Below, in pieces: positions 38,086 to 48,373 of a DNA stretch of 64,000 nucleotides. A model generated the notes under the pieces. The model was not told the origin of the DNA. It worked only from the letters and a program-made list of their open reading frames with translations, and searched no databases. The stretch lies in assembly GCF_900100305.1 (NCBI RefSeq), contig NZ_FNEY01000012.1, positions 62,001 to 126,000 of the forward strand, read 5' to 3'. The first letter of the stretch is position 1. Each line of letters starts with the position of its first letter. The DNA comes from Paracidovorax citrulli (GTDB lineage: Bacteria; Pseudomonadota; Gammaproteobacteria; Burkholderiales; Burkholderiaceae_C). The position numbers and the translations under genes were made by a program.

Positions 38086-38776
38086 GCAGGCCCATCTGCC
38101 ATGGCATCCGCCGGGACTCGTCGCGGGCGTGGACGAGGCGGGCCGCGGGCCGCTGGCCGGGCCCGTGGTGGCCGCGGCCGTCATCCTCGACGAATTGCAG
38201 CCCATCGAGGGCCTGGCGGACTCCAAGACACTCACCGCGGCCCGCCGCGAGGCGCTGTTCGACGAAATCCGCGCCAAGGCGCTGTGCTGCAGCGTCGCCG
38301 AGGCCACGGTGGAAGAGATCGACACGCTGAACATCCTGCAGGCCACCATGCTGGCGATGCGCCGCGCCGTGGCCGGCCTGCGCCTCAAGCCGGTGCGCGT
38401 GCTCGTGGACGGCAACCGCCTGCCGCCGCTGGACGTGCCCGCCGAGGCCATCGTCAAGGGCGACGCGCTGGTGCAGGCCATCTCCGCCGCATCCATCCTG
38501 GCCAAGGTCACGCGCGACCGCTGGTGCGCGCAACTGCACGAGGCCTACCCGCACTACGGCTTCGCCTCGCACAAGGGCTATGGCACGGCGGAGCACATGG
38601 CGGCCCTGCAGGCCCATGGCGCATGCCCGGAACACCGTCGCTCCTTCGCACCGGTCGCTGCGGCGGTGCAGCGCACCGTGGTCATGCAGGCCACCGCCAC
38701 CATCGTGACGACCGTGGAAACCACCGTCTCCGTACGCCCCGCGGCGCCCCGGGCCGCGGAAGGGCTGCACGCATGA
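38054..38776 (+). CDS. rnhB: ribonuclease HII
   Basis: 240-residue RNase HII, which removes ribonucleotides from DNA. The first acidic pair of the DEDD site is in [20 protein letters not shown] (Asp27, Glu28); the others follow in [11 protein letters not shown] and the helix [24 protein letters not shown] is conserved. After the usual end ([15 protein letters not shown], about residue 206) there is a Thr/Val-rich tail of about 34 residues that is not part of the family. The start overlaps lpxB by 32 nt; no later in-frame start precedes the catalytic motif. The stop overlaps the next gene (ATGA). Confidence 0.95.
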   Translation: MRSRKSLPRVEQAHLPWHPPGLVAGVDEAGRGPLAGPVVAAAVILDELQPIEGLADSKTLTAARREALFDEIRAKALCCSVAEATVEEIDTLNILQATMLAMRRAVAGLRLKPVRVLVDGNRLPPLDVPAEAIVKGDALVQAISAASILAKVTRDRWCAQLHEAYPHYGFASHKGYGTAEHMAALQAHGACPEHRRSFAPVAAAVQRTVVMQATATIVTTVETTVSVRPAAPRAAEGLHA

Positions 38777-39555
38777 CCGCCGGGCCGACCTTCATCCAGT
38801 CGCGCGACAACGCATTCGTGAAGGACCTGCGGCGGCTGGCGCAGGACAGCGGCGCCTACCGCCGCCAGGGCCGCGTCTGGCTCGAGGGCGACCACCTCTG
38901 CCGTGCCGCACTGGAGCGCGGCGTGCAGCCGGCCATCGGCGTCTATGCCGAATCCGCCTGGCCGGAGTGGGAGCGCGAATGGGGAACGGCCGCCGCACGC
39001 AACGTGGTGCTGGCCGATGCGCTCTGGGCCGACGTGAGCGGGCTGGAATCGCCGGCGCGCATGGGCTTCGTGGTGCCCGTGCCCGAGGCGCCGGTGCTGC
39101 AGGCCGGCCTGCCGACCGTGGTGCTGGACCGGCTGCAGGATGCGGGCAACGTGGGGTCCATCCTGCGCAGCGCCTCGGCTTTCGGTTTCCGCCAGGTGGC
39201 GGCCCTGAAAGGCACGGCGGGCCTCTGGAGCCCCAAGGTGCTGCGGGCGGGCATGGGCGCGCATTTCGCGCTGCACCTGGTGGAGGGGCTGGCGGTGGAC
39301 GACATCGACGCGCTGGCCCTGCCGCTGCTGGCCACGAGTTCGCACGGCGGCGACCTGCTGCACCGCGCGCGCCTGCCCTGGCCCTGCGGCTGGATCCTGG
39401 GCCACGAGGGGCAGGGCGTTTCCGAGGCGCTGCAGCAGCGCGCCACGCACCTGATCCGTATCGCGCAGCCGGGCGGCGAGGAATCGCTCAACGTGGGGGC
39501 GGCGGCGGCCATCTGCCTGCACGCGAGCGCGGCGCACGCGGATTCCTCAGAGTAA
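38773..39555 (+). CDS. SPOUT-family RNA methyltransferase (TrmH/TsnR type)
   Basis: 260-residue AdoMet-dependent ribose 2'-O-methyltransferase of the SpoU/TrmH class with a trefoil knot. The substrate-binding N-terminal domain (residues 1-105) starts [20 protein letters not shown]. The catalytic domain has [35 protein letters not shown] and [17 protein letters not shown], the three SPOUT motifs. The target (23S rRNA or tRNA) is not readable from sequence. Coupled to rnhB by ATGA; it closes the long operon run. Confidence 0.92.
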   Translation: MTAGPTFIQSRDNAFVKDLRRLAQDSGAYRRQGRVWLEGDHLCRAALERGVQPAIGVYAESAWPEWEREWGTAAARNVVLADALWADVSGLESPARMGFVVPVPEAPVLQAGLPTVVLDRLQDAGNVGSILRSASAFGFRQVAALKGTAGLWSPKVLRAGMGAHFALHLVEGLAVDDIDALALPLLATSSHGGDLLHRARLPWPCGWILGHEGQGVSEALQQRATHLIRIAQPGGEESLNVGAAAAICLHASAAHADSSE

Positions 39556-39589
39556 GGCCGGTCGTCCTGCTGGCGGCAGGGGCGACGCG

Positions 39590-40723
39590 CTATGCATCGC
39601 GGGGCAGGAAAGCATCTCCCGCCGTGAGCGGCGGATGCCGGTAGGTGGCCGGGGTCCGGCTCAACGCCACCGGGCTTCCCAGGCCACGGTAATCCGCCCC
39701 CATTTCGACCACCATCTTCCGGTGCGCGGTGTGCGGGTGCTCCAGCGCCGCGTCTACTTGGAGCACGGGCGCCGCCGGCACGCCCGCGGCCATCAGCCGT
39801 TCGACCAGCGGGGCGGCCTGCAGGGCCTGCGTCGCGTCCTCCAGCAGCGGTTTCAGTTCCGAGCGGTGGCGCGATCGGTCTCCCGCCCGCGCGAAGCGCG
39901 GATCGTCCGCCAGTTCCGGACGGCCTATGCAGCGGCAGAAGGCCGCGAACTGGCGGTCGTTGCCCACCGTGACGAAGACCGGCTCGCTGGCGGTGCGCAG
40001 CGTGTCGTACGGATAGATGTTGGGGTGGGCATTGCCGCTGCGGCCCGGTACGCGTCCGTCCATGAACCAGTTCGCCGCATGCGGATGCAGCAGCGAGAGG
40101 CCGCTGTCGTAGAGTGCCGCCTCCACGAGCTGGCCCCGGCCGCTGCGCTGGCGCTCCTGCAGGGCGAGCAGCACGCCGATGACGGCATGCAGCCCCGTCA
40201 CCATGTCCACCACCGGCAGGCCGACGCGCAACGCGCCGCCGCCCGATTCGCCGTTGACGCTCATGATGCCGGCCATGGCCTGCACCGCTGCGTCGTAGCC
40301 CGGCAGGCCGCCCAGCGGGCCGTCGCTGCCGAAGCCGCTCACGCGGCACCAGACCAGGCGCGGGAAACGCCGCGACAGCTCGCCATATCCGATGCCCCAG
40401 CGCTCCATCGTGCCGGACTTGAAATTCTCCACGAGCACGTCGGCCTGTGCGGCCAGCTCGAGCAGGCGGGCCCGGCCTTCCTCGCTCGACAGATCGAGGT
40501 GCTGCACCCGCTTGTTGCGGTTCAGTCCCATGTAGTACGACGCCACGCCGCCCCGGAACGGCGGGCCCCAGGTGCGCGTATCGTCGCCCTCGGGCGGCTC
40601 CACCTTGAGCACGTCGGCACCGTGGTCGCCCAGGATCTGGCCGCAGTACGGCCCGCCGAGGATGCGCGAGAGATCGAGCACCCGGATGCCGGCGAGTGCG
40701 CCGGTGCCTGCTGTATCAGTCAA
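39590..40723 (-). CDS. CaiB/BaiF-family (class III) CoA transferase
   Basis: 377-residue class III CoA transferase (formyl-CoA transferase, CaiB or BaiF type), swapping CoA between carboxylic acids. It shows LAGIRVLDLSRILGGPYCGQ, LGDHGADVLKVEPPEGDDTR and the catalytic Asp in PVVDMVTGLHA near residue 168. The N-terminus needs a non-ATG start: TTG at 40723 gives the right length, and no ATG or GTG is available near it. It overlaps the end of the Bug-protein gene by 8 nt. The neighbouring acyl-CoA dehydrogenase suggests a catabolic route for an imported carboxylate. Confidence 0.9.
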   Translation of the reverse strand: MTDTAGTGALAGIRVLDLSRILGGPYCGQILGDHGADVLKVEPPEGDDTRTWGPPFRGGVASYYMGLNRNKRVQHLDLSSEEGRARLLELAAQADVLVENFKSGTMERWGIGYGELSRRFPRLVWCRVSGFGSDGPLGGLPGYDAAVQAMAGIMSVNGESGGGALRVGLPVVDMVTGLHAVIGVLLALQERQRSGRGQLVEAALYDSGLSLLHPHAANWFMDGRVPGRSGNAHPNIYPYDTLRTASEPVFVTVGNDRQFAAFCRCIGRPELADDPRFARAGDRSRHRSELKPLLEDATQALQAAPLVERLMAAGVPAAPVLQVDAALEHPHTAHRKMVVEMGADYRGLGSPVALSRTPATYRHPPLTAGDAFLPRDA

Positions 40724-41696
40724 GGCGGACTCCCGACTGCTGGACCACCTGCGCCCACTTGGCCGTCTCGTCGGCGATGAAGCGCCCCAGCGCCTGCGGG
40801 CGTGTATCGGCCGCGGCTTCCAGCCCCTGCGAGGCGAACAGTGTCTTGACCTTGGCGGTGGAGAGGGCTTGGGCGAATGCCTTGTTGAGGATGGCGATGC
40901 GATCGGCCGGCGTACCCGCGGGAGCCACCACGCCGAAGAACACGCTGACGTCGTAGCCCGGATAGCCCTGTTCGGCCACCGTGGGTACGTCGGGCAGGGC
41001 CTGCGAGCGCTTCGAGGTCGTCACCCCCAGCGCGCGCAATTTGCCGGCTTTCACATAGGGCTGGGCAGTCAGCACGTCGGTGAAGCTCATGGCGACCTGG
41101 CCCCCCAGCAGATCATTGAGCGCGGGTCCGGTGCCCTTGTAGGGGATGTGCAGGAAGTCGGTCCCCGCCACGGAGTTGAACAGCACCCCCGCCAGGTGCG
41201 ACGATGCCCCGCTGCCCGAGGAGGCGTACGCCAGCTTGCCCGGGTGGGCGCGGCCGTAGGCGACGAGCTCCTGCACGTTGCGCGCCGGCACGCTGGGATG
41301 CACCACCAGGATGTTGGGCAGGTAGCCCACCCGGATGACGGGCGCATAGCTCTTGACCGGGTCGTACCCGAGTCTGGCGTAGAGGCTGGCATTGATGGCC
41401 AGCGGGCCCGACGTGCCGAACATGAGCGTGTAGCCGTCGGGTTCCGCCCGCGCGACGTATTCGGCGCCGATGTTGCCGTTGGCCCCGGCGCGGTTCTCCA
41501 CGATCATGGGCTGGCCGATACGGTCCTTGATCTCCGCGGCCAGGGTGCGCGCCATGGCATCGGTCGGCCCGCCGGGCGGGTAGGGGATCACCAGGGTGAT
41601 CGGCTTGGCCGGGAAGGCGTCCGCAGCGCCCGCGGGCGCCAGGAAAGAGGCCGCCAGCAGGGCGCAGGCTGCGGACATCAGGGTGCGTTTCTTCAT
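40716..41696 (-). CDS. Bug-family tripartite tricarboxylate transporter binding protein
   Basis: 326-residue periplasmic solute-binding protein of the Bug/TctC family, greatly expanded in Burkholderiales. The signal peptide is MKKRTLMSAACALLAASFLA with cleavage near AGAADAFP. The mature part starts with the family sequence KPITLVIPYPPGGPTDAMAR and contains PYKGTGPALNDLLGGQVAMS. No TctA/TctB membrane genes are near, as is usual for Bug proteins. It lies between a CoA transferase and an acyl-CoA dehydrogenase, so its ligand is probably the acid they metabolise. Confidence 0.92.
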   Translation of the reverse strand: MKKRTLMSAACALLAASFLAPAGAADAFPAKPITLVIPYPPGGPTDAMARTLAAEIKDRIGQPMIVENRAGANGNIGAEYVARAEPDGYTLMFGTSGPLAINASLYARLGYDPVKSYAPVIRVGYLPNILVVHPSVPARNVQELVAYGRAHPGKLAYASSGSGASSHLAGVLFNSVAGTDFLHIPYKGTGPALNDLLGGQVAMSFTDVLTAQPYVKAGKLRALGVTTSKRSQALPDVPTVAEQGYPGYDVSVFFGVVAPAGTPADRIAILNKAFAQALSTAKVKTLFASQGLEAAADTRPQALGRFIADETAKWAQVVQQSGVRLD

Positions 41697-41734
41697 CTTG
41701 CTTTGTCTCCGTTGTGGTTGTGGGGGCGGATGGC

Positions 41735-43450
41735 TCAGGCCGTTGCGGCGGCCTCCCGTGCCGCGCCGCGGCGGTCCTGCCATTCGGCAGGCGGCAAGTC
41801 GGGCCGCAGCGGATCGCGCGGCAGCACGCGGTGCCACAGCGCCATCCGGGCCCAGTGCATGCGCGCTGCCGAGCCGGTCTTGGCCGCCTCCCAGGCCATG
41901 GCGATGGCGCTGGTGCAGTGGTAGAGCGCGGACGCTGCCTGGCGGGCCAGCACCTCGCCGCCGTCGTCCTGCAGCGCTGTTTCGGCCAGTGCGCAGGCGC
42001 GCTCGAAGCTGTGGGCCAGGGCAGCGGCGAAGGCCGGGGGCAATGCGGCATCCTCCAGCAGCGCGGCGTTGTGCGCGGACAGCACGGGCAGCGAGCCTTC
42101 CCGGCGGATGGCGCGCAGAACGTCCAGCGCGACGATGTTGCTCGTGCCTTCCCAGATCGAGCCCAGGTGCGCGTCGCGCACCAGGCGCGCGTCGCTGAAC
42201 TCCTCGATGTAGCCGCAGCCGCCGCGCACTTCCATCGCATCTCCGGTCACCTTGCGCGCGTCGCGGCACGCTCGGAACTTGATGAGCGGCGTGAGGATGC
42301 GCAGCAGGGCATAGGCATCCTTCTCGCCCGCGTCCGAGCGTGCGAGCGCACGGGCGGTCTGGAACACCATGGTCCGGGCCTGCTCCGCCGGCACGCGCAG
42401 CTTGTCGAGCTGGCGGCGCATGAGCGGCATGTCCTGCAGTGCACGGCCGAAGGCACGGCGTTCGGAAGCGACGAATTCGGCCTCGGAGACCGCCCGCCGC
42501 ATCAGCCCCGCGGCGCGCACGCCGTTGGACAGGCGCGAGTTGTTCACCATGTCGGCCATCTGCACGAAGCCCCGGCCTTCCTCGCCCACGAGATGGGCCA
42601 CCGCGCCCGCGAGCCGGATCTCGCCGCTGGCCATGGAGCGCGTGCCCAGCTTGTCTTTCAACCGGACGATGCGGTAATGGTTGAGGCTCCCGTCCTCCAG
42701 GCGGCGCGGCAGCAGGAAGAGCGATACCCCCTTCAGGCCCTCCGGTGCCCCGTCGATGCGGGCCAGCACCATCGCGAACCCGGCGTCGGGATTCGAGCAG
42801 AACCACTTGTCTCCGGTCAGGCGCCAGCTGCCGTCCGCGGCGGGCGTGGCCCGCGTGGCGGTGGCCGCGATGTCGGAGCCGGCACCCTGTTCGGTCATGA
42901 ACATGGCGCCCTGCGCCAGTTCGTCGAAATCGAGCGACGTGAGGGCCGGCAGATAGCGGGCCAGCAGTTCCGGGCTGCCGAACCTGCGCAGCGTGCGCGT
43001 CAGCGAATCGGTCATGGAGACCGGGCAGCACAGGCCGAACTCGGCCTGCACGAAGAGGTAGGTCAGGACGTACTTGACCAGCGCCGGCATGGGGCCCTGC
43101 CAGCCCAGCGTTTCCTCGCGGTGGGACATGGCTCCGAGGCCGAACTCGCTGAGCGCCAAACGTTCCATTTCCACGTAGGCCGGATGCTTGACGATGCGCT
43201 GGACGTCGAGGCCGGTGCGCGTCCGGTGCTCGAGCACCGGGGGATTCCGGTCGGCGGTGCCGGCCAGGTCATCCAGCAGGCCCCCCGCGAGACCGCCCAG
43301 CCGCTCGAAGTGCGGCCGCATGTGGGTATAGAGCGCGTCCGGCAGATAGAGCGCCAGCAGGGACTGCAGTTCGGTGTCGGTGTCGAACAGATTGCGGCCG
43401 TGGCCATCCGGAACCGGATGGGAATCGGCCGCCCGGAAAGGCTGCGGCAT
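41735..43450 (-). CDS. acyl-CoA dehydrogenase (AidB/FadE-like)
   Basis: 571-residue flavoenzyme of the acyl-CoA dehydrogenase family, long form. The N-terminal domain contains HREETLGWQGPMPALVKYVL. The central beta domain has MTEQGAGSDIAATATRATP and LTGDKWFCSNPDAGFAMVL for FAD and substrate. The C-terminal helices include VRGGCGYIEEFSDARLVRDA and SIWEGTSNIVALDVLRAI, where Glu of WEGT is the likely catalytic base. The extra C-terminal 130 residues resemble AidB. AAGGAG precedes the ATG at 43450. It is divergent from the LysR gene and heads the three-gene catabolic cluster. Confidence 0.9.
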   Translation of the reverse strand: MPQPFRAADSHPVPDGHGRNLFDTDTELQSLLALYLPDALYTHMRPHFERLGGLAGGLLDDLAGTADRNPPVLEHRTRTGLDVQRIVKHPAYVEMERLALSEFGLGAMSHREETLGWQGPMPALVKYVLTYLFVQAEFGLCCPVSMTDSLTRTLRRFGSPELLARYLPALTSLDFDELAQGAMFMTEQGAGSDIAATATRATPAADGSWRLTGDKWFCSNPDAGFAMVLARIDGAPEGLKGVSLFLLPRRLEDGSLNHYRIVRLKDKLGTRSMASGEIRLAGAVAHLVGEEGRGFVQMADMVNNSRLSNGVRAAGLMRRAVSEAEFVASERRAFGRALQDMPLMRRQLDKLRVPAEQARTMVFQTARALARSDAGEKDAYALLRILTPLIKFRACRDARKVTGDAMEVRGGCGYIEEFSDARLVRDAHLGSIWEGTSNIVALDVLRAIRREGSLPVLSAHNAALLEDAALPPAFAAALAHSFERACALAETALQDDGGEVLARQAASALYHCTSAIAMAWEAAKTGSAARMHWARMALWHRVLPRDPLRPDLPPAEWQDRRGAAREAAATA

Positions 43451-43501
43451 CGTGGTGTCTCCTTGTCGATTTCCCATTCTTCGCCGCGTGGCCATTCGTA
43501 T

Positions 43502-43515
43502 CTAATATCGATTAG
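43502..43515. promoter_or_regulatory. candidate LysR operator
   Basis: CTAAT-ATCG-ATTAG is a perfect inverted repeat in the 102-bp divergent region between the acyl-CoA dehydrogenase (start 43450) and LysR (start 43553) genes. Its 5-4-5 layout is the same as the dyad at 8220-8233 but the sequence differs. Confidence 0.55.
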
Positions 43516-43552
43516 GTCTTGCGCCATTCGAAGCTCCTATCGCCATACCGTC

Positions 43553-44476
43553 ATGGAATTGAGGCACCTGCGCTACTTCGCGGTACTCGCGGACGAACTG
43601 CACTTCGGGCGCGCCGCGGCCCGGTTGAACATGTCGCAGCCACCGCTCTCGGTGGCCATCCGGCAGCTGGAGGAGCGCGTCGGAGCGCAACTCTTCGAAC
43701 GGACCCCCAAGGAGGTGCGCCTCACCCCTGCCGGCCGCGCCCTCAAGGCGTCCGCGCGGCGGGTGCTGGCGCAAGCGGAGGAGGCGTTATCCGAAGCGCG
43801 CGGCGTGGCTGCAGGGCTCGCAGGCCGGCTGCGCATCGGCTTCGTGGGCGCCATGCTGTACCGCGGACTGCCGCAGGCGCTGGGTGTTTTCCAGCAGCGC
43901 CATCCGGGGGTGCGTGTTTCGCTGCAGGAATTGAACTCCGGTGAGCAGATCGGCGAACTGCTGCACGACCGGCTGGACCTGGGCTTCGTCCATACGAGCC
44001 GCATGCCGGCGACGCTGCAGCAGCGCCTGCTGGTGACCGAGCCCTTCATGTGCTGCCTGCCTGCGGGGCATCGACTGGCGCGCAGGAAGGTCATCGATCT
44101 GCGCGATCTCGCGGGCGAGCCCTTCGTCCTGTTCGCGCGCGCAGTCTCGCCCGACTACCATGCGCGCATCCTGTCGATCTGCGCGAGCGCGGGCTTCCAG
44201 CCGGAAATAGGGCACGAGGTCCGGCACTGGCTCGCGGTGGTCTCCCTGGTCTCGCAAGGCCTCGGCGTCGCCCTGGTGCCGCAGGCCATGGAGCATTCAC
44301 GCCTGCCAGGAGCGGTGTTCCGGCCGGTGGGCCCTGCCGTGGCCCAGTCCGAGGCCTACGCCGTATGGCCCGCGGCACCGGAGAATCCGTTGGTCGGCGA
44401 TCTGATGGCGATCCTCCTGGCCGGTGGGCCGGCAGGCTCCAGCGGGCGCCGGGAGCACGGTGGCAGTGCTCCATGA
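43553..44476 (+). CDS. LysR-family transcriptional regulator
   Basis: 307-residue LysR regulator of the CatR/BenM-like subgroup. The helix-turn-helix is in MELRHLRYFAVLADELHFGR and AAARLNMSQPPLSVAIRQLE. The effector domain begins LRIGFVGAMLYRGLPQALG. It is divergent from the acyl-CoA dehydrogenase/Bug/CoA-transferase genes and probably controls them through the dyad at 43502-43515. The stop lies in the first base of a perfect 13-bp terminator stem. Confidence 0.93.
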   Translation: MELRHLRYFAVLADELHFGRAAARLNMSQPPLSVAIRQLEERVGAQLFERTPKEVRLTPAGRALKASARRVLAQAEEALSEARGVAAGLAGRLRIGFVGAMLYRGLPQALGVFQQRHPGVRVSLQELNSGEQIGELLHDRLDLGFVHTSRMPATLQQRLLVTEPFMCCLPAGHRLARRKVIDLRDLAGEPFVLFARAVSPDYHARILSICASAGFQPEIGHEVRHWLAVVSLVSQGLGVALVPQAMEHSRLPGAVFRPVGPAVAQSEAYAVWPAAPENPLVGDLMAILLAGGPAGSSGRREHGGSAP

Positions 44477-44511
44477 AAAAACCCCTGACTCTTGCGAATC
44501 AGGGGTTTTTT
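44476..44511. terminator. bidirectional intrinsic terminator
   Basis: A13-bp perfect stem is formed by AAAAAACCCCTGA (44476-44488) and TCAGGGGTTTTTT (44499-44511) around a 10-nt loop. The A-run and T-run make it active both for the LysR gene (+) and for the tRNA/fbp transcript (-). Confidence 0.92.
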
Positions 44512-44514
44512 GTT

Positions 44515-44590
44515 TGGTGCCGGAGAGATGAATCGAACACCCGACCTTCTCATTACGAATGAGCTGCTCTACCGACTGAGCTACACCGGC
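44515..44590 (-). tRNA. tRNA-Thr (anticodon CGU)
   Basis: Reading the minus strand: acceptor GCCGGTG, D arm GCTC-AGTCGGTA-GAGC, anticodon arm CTCA-TTCGTAA-TGAG with anticodon CGT, T arm GGGTG-TTCGATT-CATCT, acceptor 3' strand CTCCGGC, then A and an encoded CCA. The acceptor has one T-T mismatch at position 6-67; all other stems pair. The sequence around the anticodon is nearly that of E. coli tRNA-Thr(CGU). It lies 11 nt downstream of fbp and shares its terminator. Confidence 0.95.
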
Positions 44591-44601
44591 GAAGAATTGA
44601 A

Positions 44602-45609
44602 TTATATACCGGAATGGTAGCGTGTCACGCGTTCCACTTCATTTTTTGATCCGAGGATCACGCTGACGCGTTCGTGCAACTGCTTCGGCTGGATGTCCAG
44701 GATGCGTTCCTTGCCGTTGGTCGCCGCGCCGCCGGCCTGCTCGATCAGCCAGGACATCGGGTTGGCCTCGTACATCAGGCGCAGCTTGCCCGGCTTGTTC
44801 GGCTCGCGCTTGTCCCAGGGGTAGAGGAAGATGCCGCCGCGCGTGAGGATGCGGTGCACGTCCGCCACCATGCTGGCGATCCAGCGCATGTTGAAGTCCT
44901 TCTCGCGCGGGCCTTCCGTGCCGGCCAGGCATTCGTCGATGTAGCGCTTCACCGGGGCGTCCCAGTGGCGCATGTTGCTCATGTTGATCGCGAATTCCCT
45001 GGTATCGGCGGGGATCTTCACGTTCTCCTCCACCAGCACGAACGAGCCCTGCTCGCGGTCGAGCGTGAACATCGCGACGCCGTCGCCCACCGTGAGCACC
45101 AGCGTGGTCTGCGGGCCGTAGATGCAGTAGCCGGCGGCCACCTGGCTGGAGCCGGCCTGCAGGAAGTCCTCGGTGGTCACGCCGGGGTGGCCCTCGGGCT
45201 TCTTCAGCACGCTGAAGATGGTGCCGATGCTCACGTTCACGTCGATGTTGGAGGAGCCGTCCAGGGGGTCGAACAGCAGCAGGTACTCGCCCTGCGGGTA
45301 GCGGTTGGGCACCACGTAGATGCTGTCCATCTCCTCCGAGGCCATGGCGGCCAGGTGGCCGCCCCATTCGTTGGCCTCGATGAGCACTTCGTTGGCGATG
45401 ATGTCCAGCTTCTTCTGGATCTCGCCCTGCACGTTCTCGCTGGATGCAGAGCCCAGCACGCCGCCGAGGGCGCCCTTGTTCACGGCGTGGCTGATGTGCT
45501 TGCAGGCGCGGGCCACCACCTCCAGCAGCAGGCGCAGCTGGGAAGGGATGAGGCCATCGACGCGCTGCTGCTCGACGAGGTAGCGGGTGAGGCTGATGCG
45601 TTGTGCCAT
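44602..45609 (-). CDS. fbp: fructose-1,6-bisphosphatase, class 1
   Basis: 335-residue gluconeogenic phosphatase. The metal and phosphate site is in [20 protein letters not shown], and the substrate region contains [20 protein letters not shown]. It also shows [20 protein letters not shown] and the C-terminal [20 protein letters not shown]. Length is normal. It lies 52 nt downstream of pepN, a pairing I recall from related Comamonadaceae. Confidence 0.97.
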   Translation of the reverse strand: MAQRISLTRYLVEQQRVDGLIPSQLRLLLEVVARACKHISHAVNKGALGGVLGSASSENVQGEIQKKLDIIANEVLIEANEWGGHLAAMASEEMDSIYVVPNRYPQGEYLLLFDPLDGSSNIDVNVSIGTIFSVLKKPEGHPGVTTEDFLQAGSSQVAAGYCIYGPQTTLVLTVGDGVAMFTLDREQGSFVLVEENVKIPADTREFAINMSNMRHWDAPVKRYIDECLAGTEGPREKDFNMRWIASMVADVHRILTRGGIFLYPWDKREPNKPGKLRLMYEANPMSWLIEQAGGAATNGKERILDIQPKQLHERVSVILGSKNEVERVTRYHSGI

Positions 45610-45661
45610 GTTCGGTGGGATCTCTCGGTTCTTTTTCGAAAGGGGTGTCCGGCCTGCCGGA

Positions 45662-48373
45662 TCAGTCGGCGAGCGCGCGGCCGACCACCTCGCGCACGTC
45701 GTTGGACAGGTCGGGCTTCGCCGCCACGCGGGCGATGGCGTCGCGCGCGGCCGTCCGGTAGGGCTCGGCGAGCTTGCTCCAGCGGTCGAGGGCCCGCGCG
45801 AGGCGGGCCGCCACCTGCGGGTTCAGCGCATCGAGCTCGATCACGCGGTCCGCCCAGAAGGCGTAGCCCGCGGCGTCCTGGCGATGGAAGGCTCCGGGGT
45901 TGGCGCTGCAGTAGCTGAAGATCAGGCTGCGCGCGCGGTTCGGGTTCTTGAGGCTGAAGTCCGGGTGCTTCATCAGCTGCTTCACGGCGGGCAGCACGTC
46001 GCCGCCGCGGTCCGGCGCGCCGGCCTGCAGCGAGAACCACTTGTCCAGCACCAGCGCCTCGTCCTTGAACATCGCATGGAAGCGCGCCAGGGCCTGCGCG
46101 GCGAGGGGCTGGCCGCTGGCCACCAGGGCGGTCAGCGCGTTGAAGCGGTCGGTCATGTTGCCCGCGTCCTTGAAGCGCTGGTAGGCCTTGCCCGGCCAGA
46201 CGGCATCACCCGTGCGGCGCGCCGCCAGGCACAGCATCGACAGCGCCATGCCCGCCAGCGCGCGGCGGCCGGAGGAGATCGCGTCAGGGCGGTAGGCGCC
46301 GGTGTCGTGGTGCTGCTCCCATGTCCATTCCCAGTCCGCCTGCAGCGCCACGGCCAGTTGCTGGCGCATGGCCTCGCGCACCGCGTGCACGCGCTGCGGA
46401 TCGACCACGTCGAGCTGCTCGGCGATGTAGCCCTCGGAGGGCAGGGCGAGTACCAGTTCCTTGAAGGCGGCGTCCAGTGCGGGATGGCGCAGCACGTCGC
46501 GCATCGCGGCGACGAAGCTCGCCGGCAGCAGTTCCCGCTGCAGCACGCCGTCGGCGGGGACGTCCAGCGACGTGTCGCCGATGGCCTGGATGGCGATGCG
46601 CAGCGCGAGGCGCTGGCCGGCCTCCCAGCGGTTGAACGGGTCGGTGTCGTGCGCGAGCAGCGCGAGCAATTGCGCGTCTGTGGCCTCGATGTCCAGCAGC
46701 ACCGGGGCGCTGAAGCCGCGCAGCAGCGACGGCACCGGCTCCGACGGCACGTTCACGAACGTGTAGGTGTGTACCGGCTCGGTGAGCACCACGGTGCGGT
46801 CCGGTCCGCCGGCTTCGGCCTCGCCTTCCAGCTGCAGGGGCAGGGCGCTGCCGTCGGCGCCGAGCAGTCCCAGCGCCACGGGGATCACCATCGGTTCCTT
46901 CACGGGCTGGCCGGGTGTGGGCGCGATGCTTTGCTCCAGCGTGAGCGTGTAGGTGCGTGCGCCGGCGTCGTAGGCTCCGCGGGCGCGCACGCGCGGCGTG
47001 CCGGCCTGGGCGTACCAGCGCTTGAACTGCGGCAGCAGGCGCGCGAGCTCGCTGTCCGGGTTGGCGTCGGCGATGGCCTGGGCGAAGTCGTCGCACGTCA
47101 CGGCCTGGCCGTCGTGGCGCTCGAAGTAGAGCTTCATGCCCGCGGCGAAACCGTCGCGGCCGACGAGCGTGTGCATCATGCGCACGACCTCGGCACCCTT
47201 CTCGTAGATGGTGACGGTGTAGAAGTTGTTGATCTCGACGTAGCTGTCGGGGCGCACCGGATGCGCCATCGGGCCGGCGTCCTCGGGGAACTGCACGGTG
47301 CGCAGCACGCGCACGTCCTCGATGCGCTTGACGGCGCGCGCCGACGGGCTGCCCGAGAGATCCTGGCTGAATTCCTGGTCGCGGAAGACGGTGAGGCCTT
47401 CCTTGAGCGAGAGCTGGAACCAGTCGCGGCAGGTCACGCGGTTGCCGGTCCAGTTGTGGAAGTATTCATGGCCCACCACCGATTCGATGTTCCCGAAATC
47501 GGCATCCGTGGCCGCGGACTGGCTCGCCAGCACGTACTTCGTGTTGAAGATGTTCAGGCCCTTGTTCTCCATCGCGCCCATGTTGAAGTCGCTGGTGGCG
47601 ACGATCATGAAGCGCTCCAGGTCGAGCGGCAGGCCGAAGCGCGCCTCGTCCCAGGCGATGCTGGCCATGAGCGAGTTCATCGCATGCTCGGTCTTCTCCA
47701 GGTCGCCCGGGCGCACGAAGATCTGCAGCAGGTGGTCATTGCCCGACCGGGCGCGGATGCGCTGCTCGCGCGCCACCAGCTTGCCGGCCACCAGCGCGAA
47801 CAGGTAGCAGGGCTTCTTGTGCGGATCGACCCACCTGGCGAAGTGCCGGCCGTCGTCGAGCAGGCCCTGGTCCACCAGGTTGCCGTTGGACAGCAGCACC
47901 GGGTACTCGGCCTTGTCGGCGCGCAGCGTGACGGTGTAGCTCGCCATCACGTCGGGGCGGTCGAGGAAGTAGGTGATGCGGCGGAAGCCCTCGGCCTCGC
48001 ACTGCGTGAAGAAGGTGCCCTGGCTCACGTAGAGGCCCGAGAGCTGGGTGTTCTTGGCGGGGCAGCAGGTGGTGAAGATCTCCAGGTCGAACGGCTCGTG
48101 GCCCTCGGGCAGGTTCTCCAGCACGAGCTGGCTGCCTTCGAGCTTGAAGGACGTGCCCGCCCCGTTGACCAGCACCCGCGCGAGGTTCAGCTCCTCGCCG
48201 TCCAGGCGCAGGGGCGCCGGCGGCACGTCGCCGTTGCGGCGCACGCGCAGGCGGCTGAGCACGCGGGTCTTGGCGGGATCCAGATCGAACGTGAGGTCCA
48301 CGCTGTCGATCCAGAACGCGGGGGCGGTGTAGTCGGCACGGTGGATGGCCGTGGCGGGTTGTCCTTCACGCAT
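45662..48373 (-). CDS. pepN: aminopeptidase N (M1 family)
   Basis: 903-residue zinc aminopeptidase. The substrate-binding GAMEN motif ([13 protein letters not shown]) is near residue 264, and the zinc motif [20 protein letters not shown] is near residue 299. The catalytic-domain, beta-sandwich and C-terminal helical (DUF3458) domains are all present; the length fits the E. coli PepN type. It releases N-terminal residues in the cytoplasm. GGAG lies 13 nt upstream of the ATG. A 23-codon reading frame overlaps its start. Upstream in the same direction is the ATPase/TOPRIM-like module. Confidence 0.97.
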   Translation of the reverse strand: MREGQPATAIHRADYTAPAFWIDSVDLTFDLDPAKTRVLSRLRVRRNGDVPPAPLRLDGEELNLARVLVNGAGTSFKLEGSQLVLENLPEGHEPFDLEIFTTCCPAKNTQLSGLYVSQGTFFTQCEAEGFRRITYFLDRPDVMASYTVTLRADKAEYPVLLSNGNLVDQGLLDDGRHFARWVDPHKKPCYLFALVAGKLVAREQRIRARSGNDHLLQIFVRPGDLEKTEHAMNSLMASIAWDEARFGLPLDLERFMIVATSDFNMGAMENKGLNIFNTKYVLASQSAATDADFGNIESVVGHEYFHNWTGNRVTCRDWFQLSLKEGLTVFRDQEFSQDLSGSPSARAVKRIEDVRVLRTVQFPEDAGPMAHPVRPDSYVEINNFYTVTIYEKGAEVVRMMHTLVGRDGFAAGMKLYFERHDGQAVTCDDFAQAIADANPDSELARLLPQFKRWYAQAGTPRVRARGAYDAGARTYTLTLEQSIAPTPGQPVKEPMVIPVALGLLGADGSALPLQLEGEAEAGGPDRTVVLTEPVHTYTFVNVPSEPVPSLLRGFSAPVLLDIEATDAQLLALLAHDTDPFNRWEAGQRLALRIAIQAIGDTSLDVPADGVLQRELLPASFVAAMRDVLRHPALDAAFKELVLALPSEGYIAEQLDVVDPQRVHAVREAMRQQLAVALQADWEWTWEQHHDTGAYRPDAISSGRRALAGMALSMLCLAARRTGDAVWPGKAYQRFKDAGNMTDRFNALTALVASGQPLAAQALARFHAMFKDEALVLDKWFSLQAGAPDRGGDVLPAVKQLMKHPDFSLKNPNRARSLIFSYCSANPGAFHRQDAAGYAFWADRVIELDALNPQVAARLARALDRWSKLAEPYRTAARDAIARVAAKPDLSNDVREVVGRALAD

